Shown here piece after piece: positions 21,657 through 35,493 of a stretch of DNA of 64,000 bases; position 1 is the first letter of the stretch; each line of letters opens with the position of its first letter. The stretch comes from Cymbomonas tetramitiformis (lineage: Eukaryota; Chlorophyta; Pyramimonadophyceae; Pyramimonadales; Pyramimonadaceae): the NCBI GenBank assembly GCA_001247695.2, contig LGRX02029324.1:23685-87684 (forward strand), written 5' to 3'. The translations under genes and the position numbers were made by a program. The notes below the pieces were generated by a model, which was given only the letters and a program-made list of their open reading frames with translations, was not told the DNA's origin and did no database searches.

Positions 21657-23109
21657 AAGACACTGGAGGCTGAATTGCCATGACTGCTCTGATCCTGTCT
21701 TCGATGATGGATAGACCTGCTTCAGATATGTGATGTCCGATAAAATCTATAGATTTGACGAACAACTCCACCTTGGAAGGCCTAATGAAGAACTGGTGAT
21801 CTCTGCAACGCTGGAGGAACTGTCGAACATGTTTCACATGACTGTCAAAATCTGGACTGTATACAATAGTGTCGTCCATGAATATGACAAGGAACTGGTC
21901 GATGAAGTCGAAAAATGCCCGATTTCCTTCACGAAGTGCTGTTGCAGGAGCATTGGTCAATCCGAAAGGCATAACTGTCCATTCATAAGAACCGTATCTG
22001 GTGCGAATAGCAGTTTTATGTATATCATCCGGATGAATGGGGATTTGGTGAAAGAACTGGTTGAAATCAAATCTACTGAACCATCTTGATCCCTTCAACT
22101 GCTCTAGTAGGGTGTCATGTGGTGGTAGTGGATACGTGTCCTTGATGGTGATGTTATTCAGCGCACGATAATCACAACACATCCTCCACTTTCCCCCTGG
22201 CTTAGGAGCGAAAATGATTGGGCATCCATATGGCGATGATGATGGACGAAGGATACCCAACTCGACATATTTGATGATTTGCCGTTTGAGTTCCTCCATC
22301 ATGGGTGCTGGAATGGTGCGTACTGGCTGTGAAGGAGGCTTATGTCTAGGTTCGATGTCGATTCTATGATATCCACCTTCAAACCGCTCTGGCCTATGAC
22401 CAGCCGGAAGATCCTCTTGGAAAACGTCTGAAAAGTCTTCTCTCACTTGATCACGTGCTGCTGTGACCTCGGGGTCTTCCATTGTGGTGTCCGAGTCTGA
22501 TGCTGCAAAGACCAATTCACCATCGACCTCGGAGAGGAAAAAGAGATATGCTACGGCTTCTTCAGCCGAACCACTGGATCGAATGCGACGGAGATGTTTC
22601 CTCATAGTGGTGGCACTGACCAATTCCATTTCAGGAAGGCCATCTGAGTCTGGAGTCTGCTCAACTCTGGACAATACTGTGCGAATACTGGAGCTTGATG
22701 AATGCTTCCTAGTGATCGTCAGATTTTTGGTCTGAAAGTCAATATGTGGATTCCTCCTCTCCAACCAATCTTGACCCAGAATGACAGTGAATGGTTTCAT
22801 GTCAATGATGTAGAGATCTACTGAATCCTTATACTTGCCCAGCGTGAATGTAGCATTGGGAAGATAGGATGTACAGGGTAATTGGCTTCCTCCACCCAAC
22901 CCCACTGAGAATGATGATGAATCTGATGGTGATATACCCAGCTGAGAAGCAAATTGTCTGTCGATAAAAGATGATGTGGCTCCTGGATCAACCAAAATGT
23001 GAGTATTCTGTCCATGGACTTTTCCCTTATACAGCAACAGCTTTTTCTGCGATTTCAGCTGTGCTGTCTGAGATTGCATCTGTGCGATGTTTTCTGTGGG
23101 ATTATCCAT
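21559..23109 (-). pseudogene. Element 2 pol: aspartic protease and reverse transcriptase
   Basis: There are about 516 residues. The protease active site is LVDPGATSSFID, keeping the catalytic Asp but with Pro where Ser/Thr is usual. The RT follows: LRPSSSPYGCPIIFAPKP, WRMCCDYRALNNIT, SRFDFNQFFHQI, MPFGLTNAPA and the catalytic VIFMDDTIVYS. The frame fails at the TTGG duplication near 21575. The same frame is open upstream of 23109 past the gag stop, so gag and pol overlap in different frames, either by programmed frameshifting or by an indel. Confidence 0.87.
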
Positions 23110-23218
23110 CTGCTGAAACTGTAGTGTCAGTCTGGATAGGACTTCCTCTGAAATACTCTCTATCTGGCCACTTGCTTCAGTGGCATTTTCTGGCTGATCT
23201 ACCCTCGGGGTGCTCTCA

Positions 23219-24589
23219 TCACCGGTACTTGTGCAGTACCCTGAGAATTTCCCTGAGCTGGAGCTGCTGGAACTGGAGCTGCTGGATCTGAAGTTGCAAC
23301 TGCTGCATTGATACTTTGCTGATTTTTAGTTCCTTGACCAGGGTGTTGATTGTGTTAATGAGTTTGTTAGACCCATCTTTTGCACCCTGATTCTTCTGTG
23401 GCTGTCTCTGATTCTGAAAGGGATTCTGTGCTGGTGGCTTGCCTTTGATCTGCTTTCCATCATTGGTAGTGGTGGCCCAACAATCCTTCTCGATGTGACC
23501 TGGTCGATCACAACGATGGCAAGTCTTATTCTGATTCTGTTTCTGTGATTGTCCTTTTCCTTTTCCTTTTCCCTTGCCTTTGCCACTTTTCCCTTTATTC
23601 CTATTCTGATTGGACTTCTGACTGTCATTCTGTTTCCAATTCTGATTTTTGGATCTGTCATATGGCTTATTGTCACGTCCTCTGTCCTTATCCTTTTTGG
23701 CTGGCCCTCCAGATGACTGTTCCTTCTGCCCTCGATAATGAAGAGTCTCTGATTGCTTCGAATGAACAACATAGTTCAAGTCGAGCAATATCTGTGTGGT
23801 TAGTGACCACGACATATTATTCCTTTCTGTCTCTGTCAGGAATCGTAAATGAAACTGTCTGCGAAGTTCCGGATCTACGCTGTTGACGAATCTGTCCTTT
23901 ATCAACACATCTTCCAGTTCAACTGCTGCCAGTGCAGCCAGTGAAGTGAATGTGCGTAGATAATCTGAAAAAGTCTGGTTTTCCTGTTTCAGTGACATTA
24001 GGTGTTTTTTAGCCACTGACCTTTTATGGGGGTTACCAAACTGTCTGAGGAAAATCCCTCTGATTCCTGCAAATGTGGCATCTGGTTGATTTGCCACGAC
24101 CTGGAAATAGTGTCGATCATTATTCTGTATGAAGGTCAGGAAAACTGTGATCAAGTCTTTATCTGGAACTCCTGGATACGTGAATTGGAATTATCTATCC
24201 ACGGTTTCCAACCAAACCTCTGCGTCCATTCCTGATTTGTACTGGTTTGGTGGTGCCATTTTCACTTTGGGAACCAAACTGGATGGAGATGGTGCTGGTG
24301 CTGTATCTGGATCTGTGAAAATCATTGGAGGATTGTCTGCAGTATATTCTTCATCTGGTTCCTGAGGCTCGTTTTCAGGATCTCGATATTCGCTCATATC
24401 AGGCTTCATTCGGCTGATATTGTCGAAGAACCCTATCTTGTCGAATCTGGTCTGGGTATTATCATAACCAGCGTGCCATTTCGGGATCTTGAAACGACGG
24501 TATGCATCATATGAGCCTAAGATGTCAAAGAACCATGTAGACGGATCTGCATTGATGGGTGGAATATCTGGATCTTCTGCTTCTGCCAT
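23219..24589 (-). pseudogene. Element 2 gag with zinc knuckle
   Basis: The start ATG is at 24589 (MAEAEDPDIPP). The frame is broken once by TAA near 24191, where Tyr would be expected (VDR-stop-FQFTYPG), then continues in the same frame to 23219. The retrotransposon gag core is FGNPHKRSVAKKHLMSLKQ; a basic GKGKGKGKGKGQ stretch precedes a CCHC knuckle, CHRCDRPGHIEKDC. The protein packages element RNA in the particle. Confidence 0.85.
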
Positions 24590-27500
24590 CTAATAAAGAC
24601 AAAACACAACACCAAAATCTCTTCAGCTAAATGTGTTGTGTGAAGATATATATATACCTATGTTATATATGGTATATCTGTATATTATGATGAGGTTATG
24701 CATGTACATATATCCACCTTCTTCCCCCCTCAAGGAAGTGTGTGATACAGTGGCAATTGTCAATTGCCAATACCTCATTCAGCATGCATTCCTTATAGGA
24801 ATCAGCTGTTACAGTTTTAGGTTTGCAGCCCTACAGTCCTTGGGTTGTAGCCCTGCAGTTTTTGGGTTGTTGCCCTACAGTTTTAGGGTTGTTGCCCATA
24901 GTATTATCATGTCTATGATGATTTAGCATGATATAATTATAATAGAGCATATATAGTTACAGTGGCCCTGTTACTCTACACAGTGTTTAGGGTGTTACTT
25001 GATATCAGTAACCCTAATACAGGTAAAAATAAGCAGTATAACGTTTTTGCAAAGATTTTTAAGCAAAACTGCATTTAATACCCACATAAACGTAAAGTGT
25101 TTTTTAGGAGGTACGTTACACCCCTGTTACACACATTTAATTTTAGGGTTGTTACAGGGCGTTACACATGCTGCATAAATCAGGGATTGATATTTGATAT
25201 ATAAACATTCATTTTATCAAAAAAAAATCAATCCGAAATTTTCAAAATGTGTTTTACGTACATCATTTTGAGCGATTTATTGCCATAGCAATAGCGTTAC
25301 CCATATATATTCAACACCTAATATTTTAGGGTGTCACACTGATATGACATGTGTCATTATGATTTTCTGATACCTTAATAGGTATAAAATCATAATCTTA
25401 CATAAAATGGGCACACATTTTTCATTTTGAAATTAAACGTGGAGCTTTTTCACCTATTTTATAGCTTTTTCAGCTGTATGAAATATTGCTGTGGTGACCT
25501 ATTTCAGTGTAAATGTGAAATGTAAGTACAAAATCATTACAAGGAACTTCACTTTTGCATATGACATTTTTTTATAGCAAATAAGTGAGTTGTGCTGTAT
25601 ATCAACATTTACAGTTGACAGCATTCTGGGTTTTACTGATTTAAACCCATGCACAACAAATGTACTTTTCTGGTTATGTATATATTAATCAACTTAAGTG
25701 GAAACAGCCACTTTAGTGATATTTCTCAACCTATGATTTGTTTGAGCATAGGTCTGTGCTCTTAAGATTTATCAAAGTGATATATCTCATTTGGAACAAA
25801 TCTGGACTTTGCTGGATACATTCACAGCAACTTCACACAACACATTTATGTGTGTGTGAATGTCCTTTACACTATTGTCAGAAATCATGTGAAAACTGAT
25901 CTGTATGTTACATGCAAATTGAGTTGATCAATTCTGAATCAACTATCATAATGCAATGTACTTGTTGTAGTTGCTCCAGCTGATATGTGAGACGAATGGA
26001 CAATGCTCAGCAGTGACCAGCTGCTTATTTGAGCATTGTATAATGCCTTCGGGTCTGGAGATATTCTCCATCCAGCCCTTCAGCATGGTTTCTTATCCTG
26101 TTCCCTTATGTATCGCCATCACTGACACTTCCACGCACATGTGTTTGGAAGTGGGATCCATATTATCATACATAATATAGTTAATTTATTCACTTTGAGT
26201 CAGTGAATCTTAACATGTATGATGAATGCTTGGTGATGTGCAGTGTATGGTACTACTGATTAGTACCTAGTGTGTGTGTTCACTTTTATACACTTACAAG
26301 AAGATAAGTTCTGGATATTTCAACATTCCTAAACAGTTTATCATGCAGGATGATAATCAGCATACCATGTACTGAATGAATCTAGCATGATATATATCAG
26401 GTTAGGGGTTGTTGTAGTCCTGAGATCATCTTATTCACAATAATGCGTTGCTGGTTTATTTCACATATAGTTCCGGTGAGCAATCCTTTCAGTGATCCAC
26501 AATAGAACGATATGTGGTCCGAAGAGTATCTCGACTCCACCGGATCATAACGAGCTAATTATTGTGTTGAGATCATTGAATAGGCACCTTACACTATATG
26601 GGTTCGAATATAGTTAACATGCACAGCAAGTATGCTTATGTGCATGTCTGATGCATTGTAATATAATGTCACATATTCCAGCTGCTAACGTGATCAAGCT
26701 GGTTATACATAACATCTGCTAACGTGATGCATACACAACTTACAATATTGCAGTCACTCAGTATAGAATGTATACATGGTGTAATGCTGCATGTTGGTGC
26801 GTGCTGCATGCTGGTGTGTGCTGCATATACTCGTGTGCTGCATGTTGGTATATAATGCAATCATTGCAAACTCGGTATATACATCTTTTGCACACTATAT
26901 TGCAATAAGCATACAAATGCTGACGGTTTGAAATATTTCTGCAGTCATCAATGTGTGGTGTAAAATGCTGCAGTATAGTAATCATGTGTCCGTCATGCAT
27001 CCATCCAAAATATCCCTGCGAGTATACAATTATTCTGCAAAGGATATTGACGCGCGCAACATGGCATATGTACGGATGGCGGACACCGTAGACAAATGAA
27101 TGTCTCGCTGCATGTAGATACATCAGGAATCATGCGCCCTAAAATCGTGCGTTTATTGCATCCGATGAAATCATGACAGGTGCACATCGCGCTGACGAGC
27201 TAAAAATCATCGTACGAGCGGATTATTGTATACGATTCATTTGCGAAAATCGATGTTGCCAATTATTTCACAAAGTATCTCATTGTCGCCGGTGTATTGT
27301 CGCATAAATGAATGCGATCGCGCTGTTTAACGAAATTTCGTACGTCCATTCGCAGCTGATGCGAATCATACGTACCGACGGTCATTTTTCACTAGCGCAT
27401 CTGCATCTCGCATACCGTGACAATCCTGCGAATTTTGACATCATATGTATACGATCCGTATACTGTGCGCACACCTTGTCGCTTATAGTATTAAGACGAT

Positions 27501-27737
27501 TTCTCTGCGAATGCTGTCAGCTGCGGATATGTTCGCGATGATCAATCCTCGCGCAATCCGTATGCTGTCGATATTCGAGCGTATTTATTATTCGGTTTGC
27601 AGATATTCAGTATAACTGCGAGCGCTGTTGCTTGTATGCGCGAACCTGCAACCTGCGAACAATGTGATATATACAATATCTAACGCTGCACTCACTTGAG
27701 TTCTCGTGTTCGTGCCTTGACGAGTTTAGAATACCAT
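24590..27737 (-). mobile_element. Element 2 long leader (no gene seen)
   Basis: About 3.1 kb of AT-rich sequence lies between the primer-binding site (27721-27736) and gag. It contains a cluster of the GGGYTGCARCCC motif near 24820-24900 and long stretches similar to the element 1 leader. ORFs are short, and I call none of them. Confidence 0.7.
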
Positions 27738-28286
27738 TGTTACGGCTAAACATACAAGCGCCGCGATATATTATCAATATACAAAAGTAACACTGCAAAG
27801 TTGAACAGCGATGCAAGTGTACGTATGAGCGGAATTTTGTGAGTGCAGTCTCCGTAGAAGATCTGCTGAAGCACAACGCTTCCTCACTTTTATACCTACG
27901 TCACCCATCATCTTAGATGGTACCGCCATTGGGTTGTGAACCCGAGACGTAGGTTGAACGACCAGCATGGTAGTAACGACTAGTTCGTTCATGCTGCACA
28001 TGCGAGTTCTGCGCATGCTGAAAGCTAAAGATGGTTCTTGGTTTGTTTCCAAGATGTATCTTTGCTTTGCCATCTTCGAGTTCAATCATAAGAACTCTCG
28101 ATGACAGGGATGCCTGATGATATGACATAATCATCTGGCGACATGTACAGTCATCGTCGACCGTACTGACGACTGTCATAAATGTATGACGCGACTCGAC
28201 CTGTACAGTCATGATCGACCATACTGTCGACTGTCATAATAATATATGACATGACCGACTGTCATAATAATATATGACATGACATG
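27738..28286 (-). repeat. Element 2 5' LTR, 3' part
   Basis: This is the LTR end through to the (TGACA)n block, on the minus strand. Its R/U5 part (27738-27890) is visibly diverged from the element 1 LTRs, while the rest is almost the same. The final 13 bp are one copy of the LINE target duplication. Confidence 0.9.
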
Positions 28287-29432
28287 ACTAATATTTTTAT
28301 TATCCCGGACGGCCCAAATCGGCCCCCGGCTACCAAATAATTTACGGTGTCTCCTACCCCTAAAACTCAACGTCCAAATCAACAAACAAGGCTTGTAGAC
28401 TAGGCTAACTGCAAATCACAACAGGACATCCGCTACTATCTCCACGGATGAGTAATAACTATAGCTAGCAACTAATAATCTCCGCGCACTATACATGACC
28501 GACCATCTCCTTCTCCTCCGCACAACCGTACCTGCCAACCACACCCCCCACACCCCCCCCCTTCGCCGACCGATGTCCAGCGTTAACTAATTTTGTGATA
28601 CTCGAGCCCAATCAGAGTAGTCGCGACCCTCTGTGGGACCAGCTCAGGGTGGGGGTGGAGATTTGATGTCACCGGGGAGAGGGAGGGTCCTACGCGCCTG
28701 TTGTTGGTTTATATGTCAAGACCCGAGTCGACAACGCTATTCATTCGGCTAATTTCGGTTCAAAAAATGCAACATAATGATAACAGAATGTGCTATTATA
28801 GTAAGCAAATTGGTTATAGACGCGGGGCAGACAAGGTTTCATATTTTTAGCACCAAGGTATATTAGTTTGTTCATAACTATGCCCCACAAGGTAATGCTA
28901 CGGTCACTGTAACTCGCGTAAAATAACATAACGCGACGCCCATTTCCTTTACACTTTTGCCATAAACCTTGTGCACCCGGTGTGCTAGTGTGCATTCGCG
29001 TTTGACCATTATATCCGTGTATGAACACCAAAGTTCAAAATAGAAATCTCGAACCCATGTTTGCAATCGGGAACATATTATTTGTCCTGCAACTTTATGC
29101 TGGAATCTGTATAGGCAGCCCTGACTGGGAGTCCCGGTGCAGGCCCCTATGACAGACCCCTAGGCCAACACTGGACTGCTGACTGATCTGTAGGCTCGTA
29201 CTGTGACACAGCGTGTGTCACAGGTAGGCTAGACTCCGTTACCGTTGCGAGACCGTTCGGGGTATATCTAGCTTAGGGTTTATATTATTAGAGGGAGTTT
29301 TATCCACACACAGTTCGAGACCCTCTGATATCTTGTGAACTAGGATATTCCGGTACTTTATATGTGTAGTGGTGAATCAACCATTCCTTTAACGATAACG
29401 GAATCCTTCCATGCAAGGAATCCCCACGGTGC
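28287..29432 (-). other. LINE 3' untranslated region
   Basis: No coding region is seen. It contains a C-rich run near 28545-28560, a near-palindromic TGTGACACAGCGTGTGTCACA near 29203-29223, and short ORFs that I reject. Confidence 0.6.
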
Positions 29433-32400
29433 CTAGGTGAGAACCACCGCCGCCAGCAAGGTTGTGTCAAGTCTCGTGCCGCCCGGGGGGAGTGAAGCGT
29501 TTAACTTCTCAGTTAGCACCTCTAATCCTTTGGTACGCACGGATGCGATCGCTGGACACATACTCAATATATGATGCTCATTTGCGATAGCCTCGTCATT
29601 AGGATGTAAAGGACAATGACATCTCGGATATAAATCAGGATAGTTTCGCATGTTTGTCACTTGAATATTCCTAGGTGTGGGGAGACTGCCTACCGATAAC
29701 TTTGCCATAAAAATATCTTGTTTACATAGCCCCGCCCAACCTTTGCGCGACGCCTCATCCCACATGTCATCTCTTACCAGATACCGCAGATGACTTGTAT
29801 CTTTCGTTTTGGCTAACGCCTCCCGGAGCATCGCATCGTCCAACATCGAATACACAAAACTGTGTGAAGCGTGTGTCCTAATGATAGGACCTCTATCTTG
29901 CGAAGTCTCGTGGTTCTCTTTTCTTAGATACAAACGAGGCAGATATATAAAAGGCTCTCTAAACAAGCACGGTGCATCTCTCGCCGTTCTTGCGATGGCA
30001 TCAGCCTCCCGATTCAAGTTACTTGTCATATCGATATTCTTAGTGTGACCCTTGACATGTTTGATATGCGTGTAGGCCCCCAAAACCCGGCGTTTATCAA
30101 TAATGCGCACGATGAGAAGATACATCGAATAATTCGGCGAAGTCTTCCACAAGCGCGGGTCTTCCGACACTCGCACTTTATCTATATATTTTATGGATCG
30201 CTTAGAGTCACTGTGGATCGTCAAATCATATTCTAGTTTCTGAATTAGTAATGCGTGTAATATGCCATACGCCTCGGCACGCTCAGGCGATTGTTCTCCC
30301 GGAATAGAGGAGCTCAAGGCCACACCTTCACCGATGACGGCACATCCAGCCTTGTTAGTAAGAGGGTTGAAACTACCATCGGTCGCTAGATCCAAACTTG
30401 TCGAGAAAAATACACCATCGTTTGTATCACGCAGGATGCCCGTGGCGGACAATGTGATAGGGCAGTTCCATGGTTTGTTTTTATACTCTCGACACAAATC
30501 CCACACAATGCATATAAGCCGGGCGCGTGATTCGACGTTAAGTTGGCGCGCAGCAATCGAGTTCCCTAAGTCGATATCCAACATGTCCTTAAAAGAGTTA
30601 AAAGAAATCTGAGAAGTCGGCGGTGCCTCTTGGGACATGCATCTGTCAAGTGGGCCTCCTTTTGCGCTCCCGAGGGGGAAAATACTCGCAATCGACCAAT
30701 GCCCGCATTTTCCTATAAAGTCTCTGAGGTCTTGGGCACGAGAAAACGCCTTGATCGAAATCCCTAAGAAATCTCGCAACGTACATCCATGTCTGTCAGC
30801 GTGGTGTGGGTTATATTCGATAGTCAGTTTATTTTTAGCAAGCCCTATTCCAGCCTCTCTCAAATACGCCGGATATGTCTGGCATTTCTGAACTGACGGC
30901 ATCTTATTCGTTTGGTTACCCGTCTCCCCATTTAGTAGATTCCAACCCGTTTCGGCCCTCAGCTCCTTTATCGTATCAATTGTGGTTATATAACAGTATT
31001 TACTCGGAGAATGCACCGCGTGCAGCAAATTATCTATCTTCGAGGTGTAATATGTCGCCATTACGTTATCGACGCCAAACCCCCGTCCCGAGGATTTGTT
31101 GAAAACTGCCCCCCTAGGGGTGCATAGCATGCATTTGAGTTTTTTGCTAACCAATTCCCAGACCGCCTGGCTTAACCCGTTCACCGTATTACACGAGGCA
31201 TCCCCTTCTTCATTTCTCTTCCCTGCCGTCTTCATCGCCATCCAATTCCCTGCAAAAAAGTATCCGAGAATGCTATGAATGTCCGCGTTCACAATGCGTA
31301 CCACCTCCGTCTGGCGGAAGGAACTTAATTCCATTCTCTCTATAGCTTTTGTAAATTTTCTCACCAACTTCATGTTATGATGTTTCCAAATTGCGGCGGC
31401 CCCCATGTTGGTATCGCCAATTACCATAAGGTATCCTAGATATTCGAACGGTATCGTATTCGGCCTGTGTGGAATCGCGCATGCATTGCCCATGTGGTCG
31501 GGTACACAGATATCCGGTGGGATTTCGCCGTTCGGGATGAACGTCGTATAGTGACACTTCGATGGCCCTAGGTTCAATCCCACAGCCTTCAAAAATACTG
31601 AGAAAAGGCCAATCATTTTCTTAAATTCGTTCGGGTCATCGCTCATAATAAGATTATCGTCCGCGAATGCGCAACCTGGGATATTCAAAATATTTCCGGT
31701 GTCGCCTTGCCGCCTCATCCCTTCAGGTATTTTGGCGTGTTTGACTTCCCACTTATAACCCATGTTATTGTGCTCAATAAACTTAAGGAAGATATCATAT
31801 ACAATATTAAAACGCAATGGCGAAAGAGCGCACCCTTGTTTGCAACCTTGCTCGACGGGGAAAAACTCGGTGTATCCCATAGGCGAGCGTACAGTACAAT
31901 TAAAACCAGACCGCTGAAGATTGTGGATCATATGTCTAACCTTTTCGTCAAAGCCGATATGCGATAACGAGTTCAAGAAAGCATCGAAATTTACTGTGTC
32001 GAATGCCTTCCGTACGTCCGTGGACAATATGTAGAGAGGCTTGTTGTGTCTGTGCGCGTGCTTGATCACGTTCTGAAGTACATTTACTTGCGTCAAACAA
32101 CTAAAGTTTGGACGTCCGGCCGCCTGTATATCGGACATACCGTTCGAATTTGAAATAACCTTCATCATCCTATTGTTGATAATCTTAGTAACCAATTTGT
32201 ATAAAATCGGCAATAGGGTGATGCCTCTGTAATTGTTGAGGTCTCCGTTGTCCCCCTTTTTAAATAGAGGAACTATCACCCCGTTCAAAAAAGCATCCGG
32301 GAAAACTCCGGTGGTAATAATTGCGTTTGTTAACCCAAGGATCAGGGTTTTGAGTTGTGCGCAATTCTCCTGGCATAATTGGCACATAATTGGGTCCAAG

Positions 32401-34417
32401 TCGGCGTCTTTTGGGACCTCGGGGCGGTCGGCGAGCTCAAAAATTAATTTCAATGTGGCCACTTCCACGTTATCTAATGGATTCCCTGCTCGTTTTGGAG
32501 TCGACCTAATGACATCATGCAGCTCCTCTTCTCCAACGTTTGCGTACACTTGGCTTGATCGTGTCCCAACCTCATGCTTTAACGACGCATATTCGGGAAC
32601 ATCCCTGACAAAATCCTCGAGCTTCGGGCTGTCGCCCCCTGACGAGTTATCCTGATGCGAGGCTTTTGCCAATTTAGCCCAACTCTCCTTGTACGCGTTC
32701 TTAATCCCGTCTCTGTCGACCACGAGTTCATCCCCGTTTACTATCACCGCCATGGCCGATTCTGAATGGTTCTTAGGATAACACATTACTCTCAATTCGT
32801 GGCTATACTTTGTAGCTTCCTTCTTATATCGTTCTATGAATTCTTTAGATTTCGTGTCCCGAAACTCTTTCTCACGCTCTCTATACTCATGCCACAAAGC
32901 TTTCCTTTTCGTCTCCACTTCCTTCATCCATTCGTCTACCTCTTCTTCTCCCATATCGAACCTTCTATGTGTAAAAAGCGGTGCCCTTATAGTTTCAACA
33001 AATCTAGCGTTCCGTATAATATGGCGGGCAGCTGTGACTATCTTGAAGGTCACAGATGTGTTTGCCTCTTGATTTGTGGTATAACTATATTTATGTATGG
33101 CACAAACTGCTCGACGTACTGCTTTAAGATGAGCGATACGCGCCCGTACTTTCGACATTTCTTTACTCCTAGGGATTTTGATGATGCCCGGTCGAAACGT
33201 ATGTTGGAACGGATGTGGTAATGAATTCCCTAATATGTCTTGAAGTCTTGTGGTATATATATCCAATTCCTCCTTGGTGGCTATTTCGTTGAAAAGCCCC
33301 GGATTTTGCATTAATAATTTACTGCCTTCGTCCAAATGACGGGTGAACGTACTGAATTGCGAAATGACTTTCGGATTTTGATGTAGCACTCCCTCCTCAG
33401 GGTATTTTGTCTTAGTCATAGTAGGAAGGTTGGTGGTGTCAGGCCGCATGGCTCCCGCAAGCGTGAAGAGATTCAAGCGCATTGATATAGGTACATGGTC
33501 GGAAAAGGAGTCATACAAGTCGGGTGCCACTTCTAGAGGGTTCACGAGATAAGTAGAGTCAATATAGGCTTCTTCTACCCCTTGCAAGCTGCTCGCCAAA
33601 ATGTAATCGATCCGCTTATATGTAAAGTTCCTCCTATCGTTTACGTCATTGTTGGTCACGAAAGTCCAATGCGTGGAGGCGTCCCGGCCCTCTATTATTT
33701 CCCCGATGTCGTGTAATTTTAGTTCATTAGTTAATTTCTGCAACATTCTGTCACAAAGAGAGTACCTAGGTGGCAAAACCTCGTTGTAAAAATCCCTCTC
33801 ATGGTTTAACATCCCGTTGAAATCGCCCATGACATAATAGTAAGGTGTGTCCACGTGCTTGCGTATGCATTCCTTCAGTCGAGCATAGAAAATTTAATTT
33901 GTTCCGCCGTATATCCCAACGACCTGTCGGGACAGTAAACCCCAATAAACCATCCCTCCGTTCTAGGAAACTCTTGACTGGGAGGGTTAAAATCTAGTTT
34001 CACTCCCGCTATCCTGCCCACTAATATTGGATGTATATCTTTCCAATGCGCAGAGGTTTCCCGCACGCATGTGTTGGTCTCGTGCATGAAAATTGAAATT
34101 CCCCATTTCCCTTCCGGGTGTACGTGATGGATTTCGTTATGGTCCGGAAAGAAACGCTTTTGTCTTCGCTTTTTCAATGTTTCGTTGCTCAATTTTGTGT
34201 CCACGAGGATTGCAAGGTCGTGCTTGTCTAACCACCCGCGTTTACGCCTCCTATCCGGATCCGACAAAGTCTTGTAATGTCCCATTAGCGAATTGATATT
34301 CACCATCCCCGCATGCATGAGGTGTGGTAGTTTGTTATGCGTGCCACGCGAGTTGCAAGGTCCAACAAGAGTCGGGTTCATATGGTTGCTATTTCCACAA
34401 GTCTCGTTTAGTTCCAT
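29433..34417 (-). pseudogene. LINE ORF2-type polyprotein, split by one frameshift
   Basis: The first part (34417-33875, 180 codons) holds the start of the APE-type endonuclease (MVNINSLMGHYKTL, ILVDTKLS with Asp where Glu is usual). The second part (to 29433) carries the rest. Reading this frame upstream shows a smooth join at a T run (AAATTTTC, about 33885), so one base was gained or lost. Endonuclease motifs GDFNG and SDHVPIS follow. The RT has GVIVPLFKKGDNGDLNNYRG, GCKQGCALSPL and the catalytic FADDNLIMSDD. RNase H has ATDGSFN, ERAEAYGI and HSDSKRS. A C-terminal zinc knuckle reads CHCPLHPNDEAIANEHHIL followed by C. No separate gag-like ORF1 is seen. The rest of the frame is intact over 1,400 codons, so the copy is young. 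Confidence 0.88.
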
Positions 34418-35493
34418 AGTGTATTACGATTTATTGGACTCGTTGTGGGAAAAAATAAAGAAAGAAAAAATAATTAAAAAATATATAATATATAATATAT
34501 ATATAAATTCTCATTCACGATTTTATACAGACCCAGTAGGCGCGCAAAAGGTACCGACACATATATAATTATATTCATATAATTGTACCGATATATTTAT
34601 GTCTAGGGATATGAGGCGATATAAATATTGAACGTTGATGCCCTTTTATTTGTTTATATTTTACTGCCGGGTTTCTGTCGGTCCAAATATTTTAAAAAAC
34701 AGTTTCAATTATAACCGCTATAAATTTGAAAGAATATATACCGATATAAACAGTTGAATATAATAAATACCCAAATGATAAAATATTGAATAATTTTAAA
34801 AATATATTGAGCACCTGATATCGTACTACAGTATACTCAATTTTTGTGTAGTACTTGTCGTACTATCTCAGTAACAGTGACACAGTGTCACTCCGGTGAC
34901 CGTAAGTTCATAAAGTATTGTTAATTGTATACGTATAGTGACACCAGTACTCAAGCCGAAGTGTCACTGTCGTGTACTGTCACAGTGCAAGTCGATGTCT
35001 TTCATTCGTGATTTCGATTCTTCAATCTCGATTAGATTCATGAACCAGCCGGTGTCATGAGAACGCGAACGTTTGGGGCACGTGACAGCTAACCCCAAAA
35101 CTTTAACCTAATTCTGTGATGGCGTTCACAAAAGTGTTTTTGTGACCGCTCCAATTAGGTTAAATAACTTGTACATGTAATAAAAAACGTTATAGTTTAT
35201 CAAACTGCGTCAAATAAATTTTGGCTGATACATATTTCCAAACCCTTTCGTCTCGTTGTGACACAGATCGGGGGGGGCGTAAGGGTCGAAACGACGTAAA
35301 ACGGGTATCCGGTCCTCGGGATCTCGCCCTTAAAAACCCGCAAATATGGCTAGTGGGTTTCCCGTTAAACTTTGCGATATCTGAGTTCCAAAATGAACCA
35401 TCCTATGCAGCTATGAGATGAAAACACGAAGAAACAACTAAAGAGACCTTGCATATGTTGTAACCGGTAGTGTTTGCGAATACCACACAATGT
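34418..35493 (-). other. LINE 5' untranslated region
   Basis: AT-rich. (TA)n-rich sequence lies just upstream of the start (34470-34505), and GTGACAC/GTGTCAC words recur near 34870-34985. No ORF is supported. The internal promoter is not identified. Confidence 0.55.

Larger units (their letters stand above)
28287..35493 (-). mobile_element. LINE (non-LTR retrotransposon) with APE endonuclease, RT and RNase H
   Basis: The insertion is flanked by ATGACATGACATG at 28274-28286 and 35494-35506, although this target is itself a microsatellite. Transcription runs on the minus strand: 5' UTR 35493-34418, coding 34417-29433, 3' UTR 29432-28287. The 3' end is ATAATAAAAATATTA, A-rich rather than pure poly(A). 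The length of 7.2 kb suggests a full-length copy. Confidence 0.85.

Noticed and set aside
29809..33221. Several plus-strand ORFs of 60-151 codons
   Set aside because: They are shadows opposite the 1,473-codon LINE frame.
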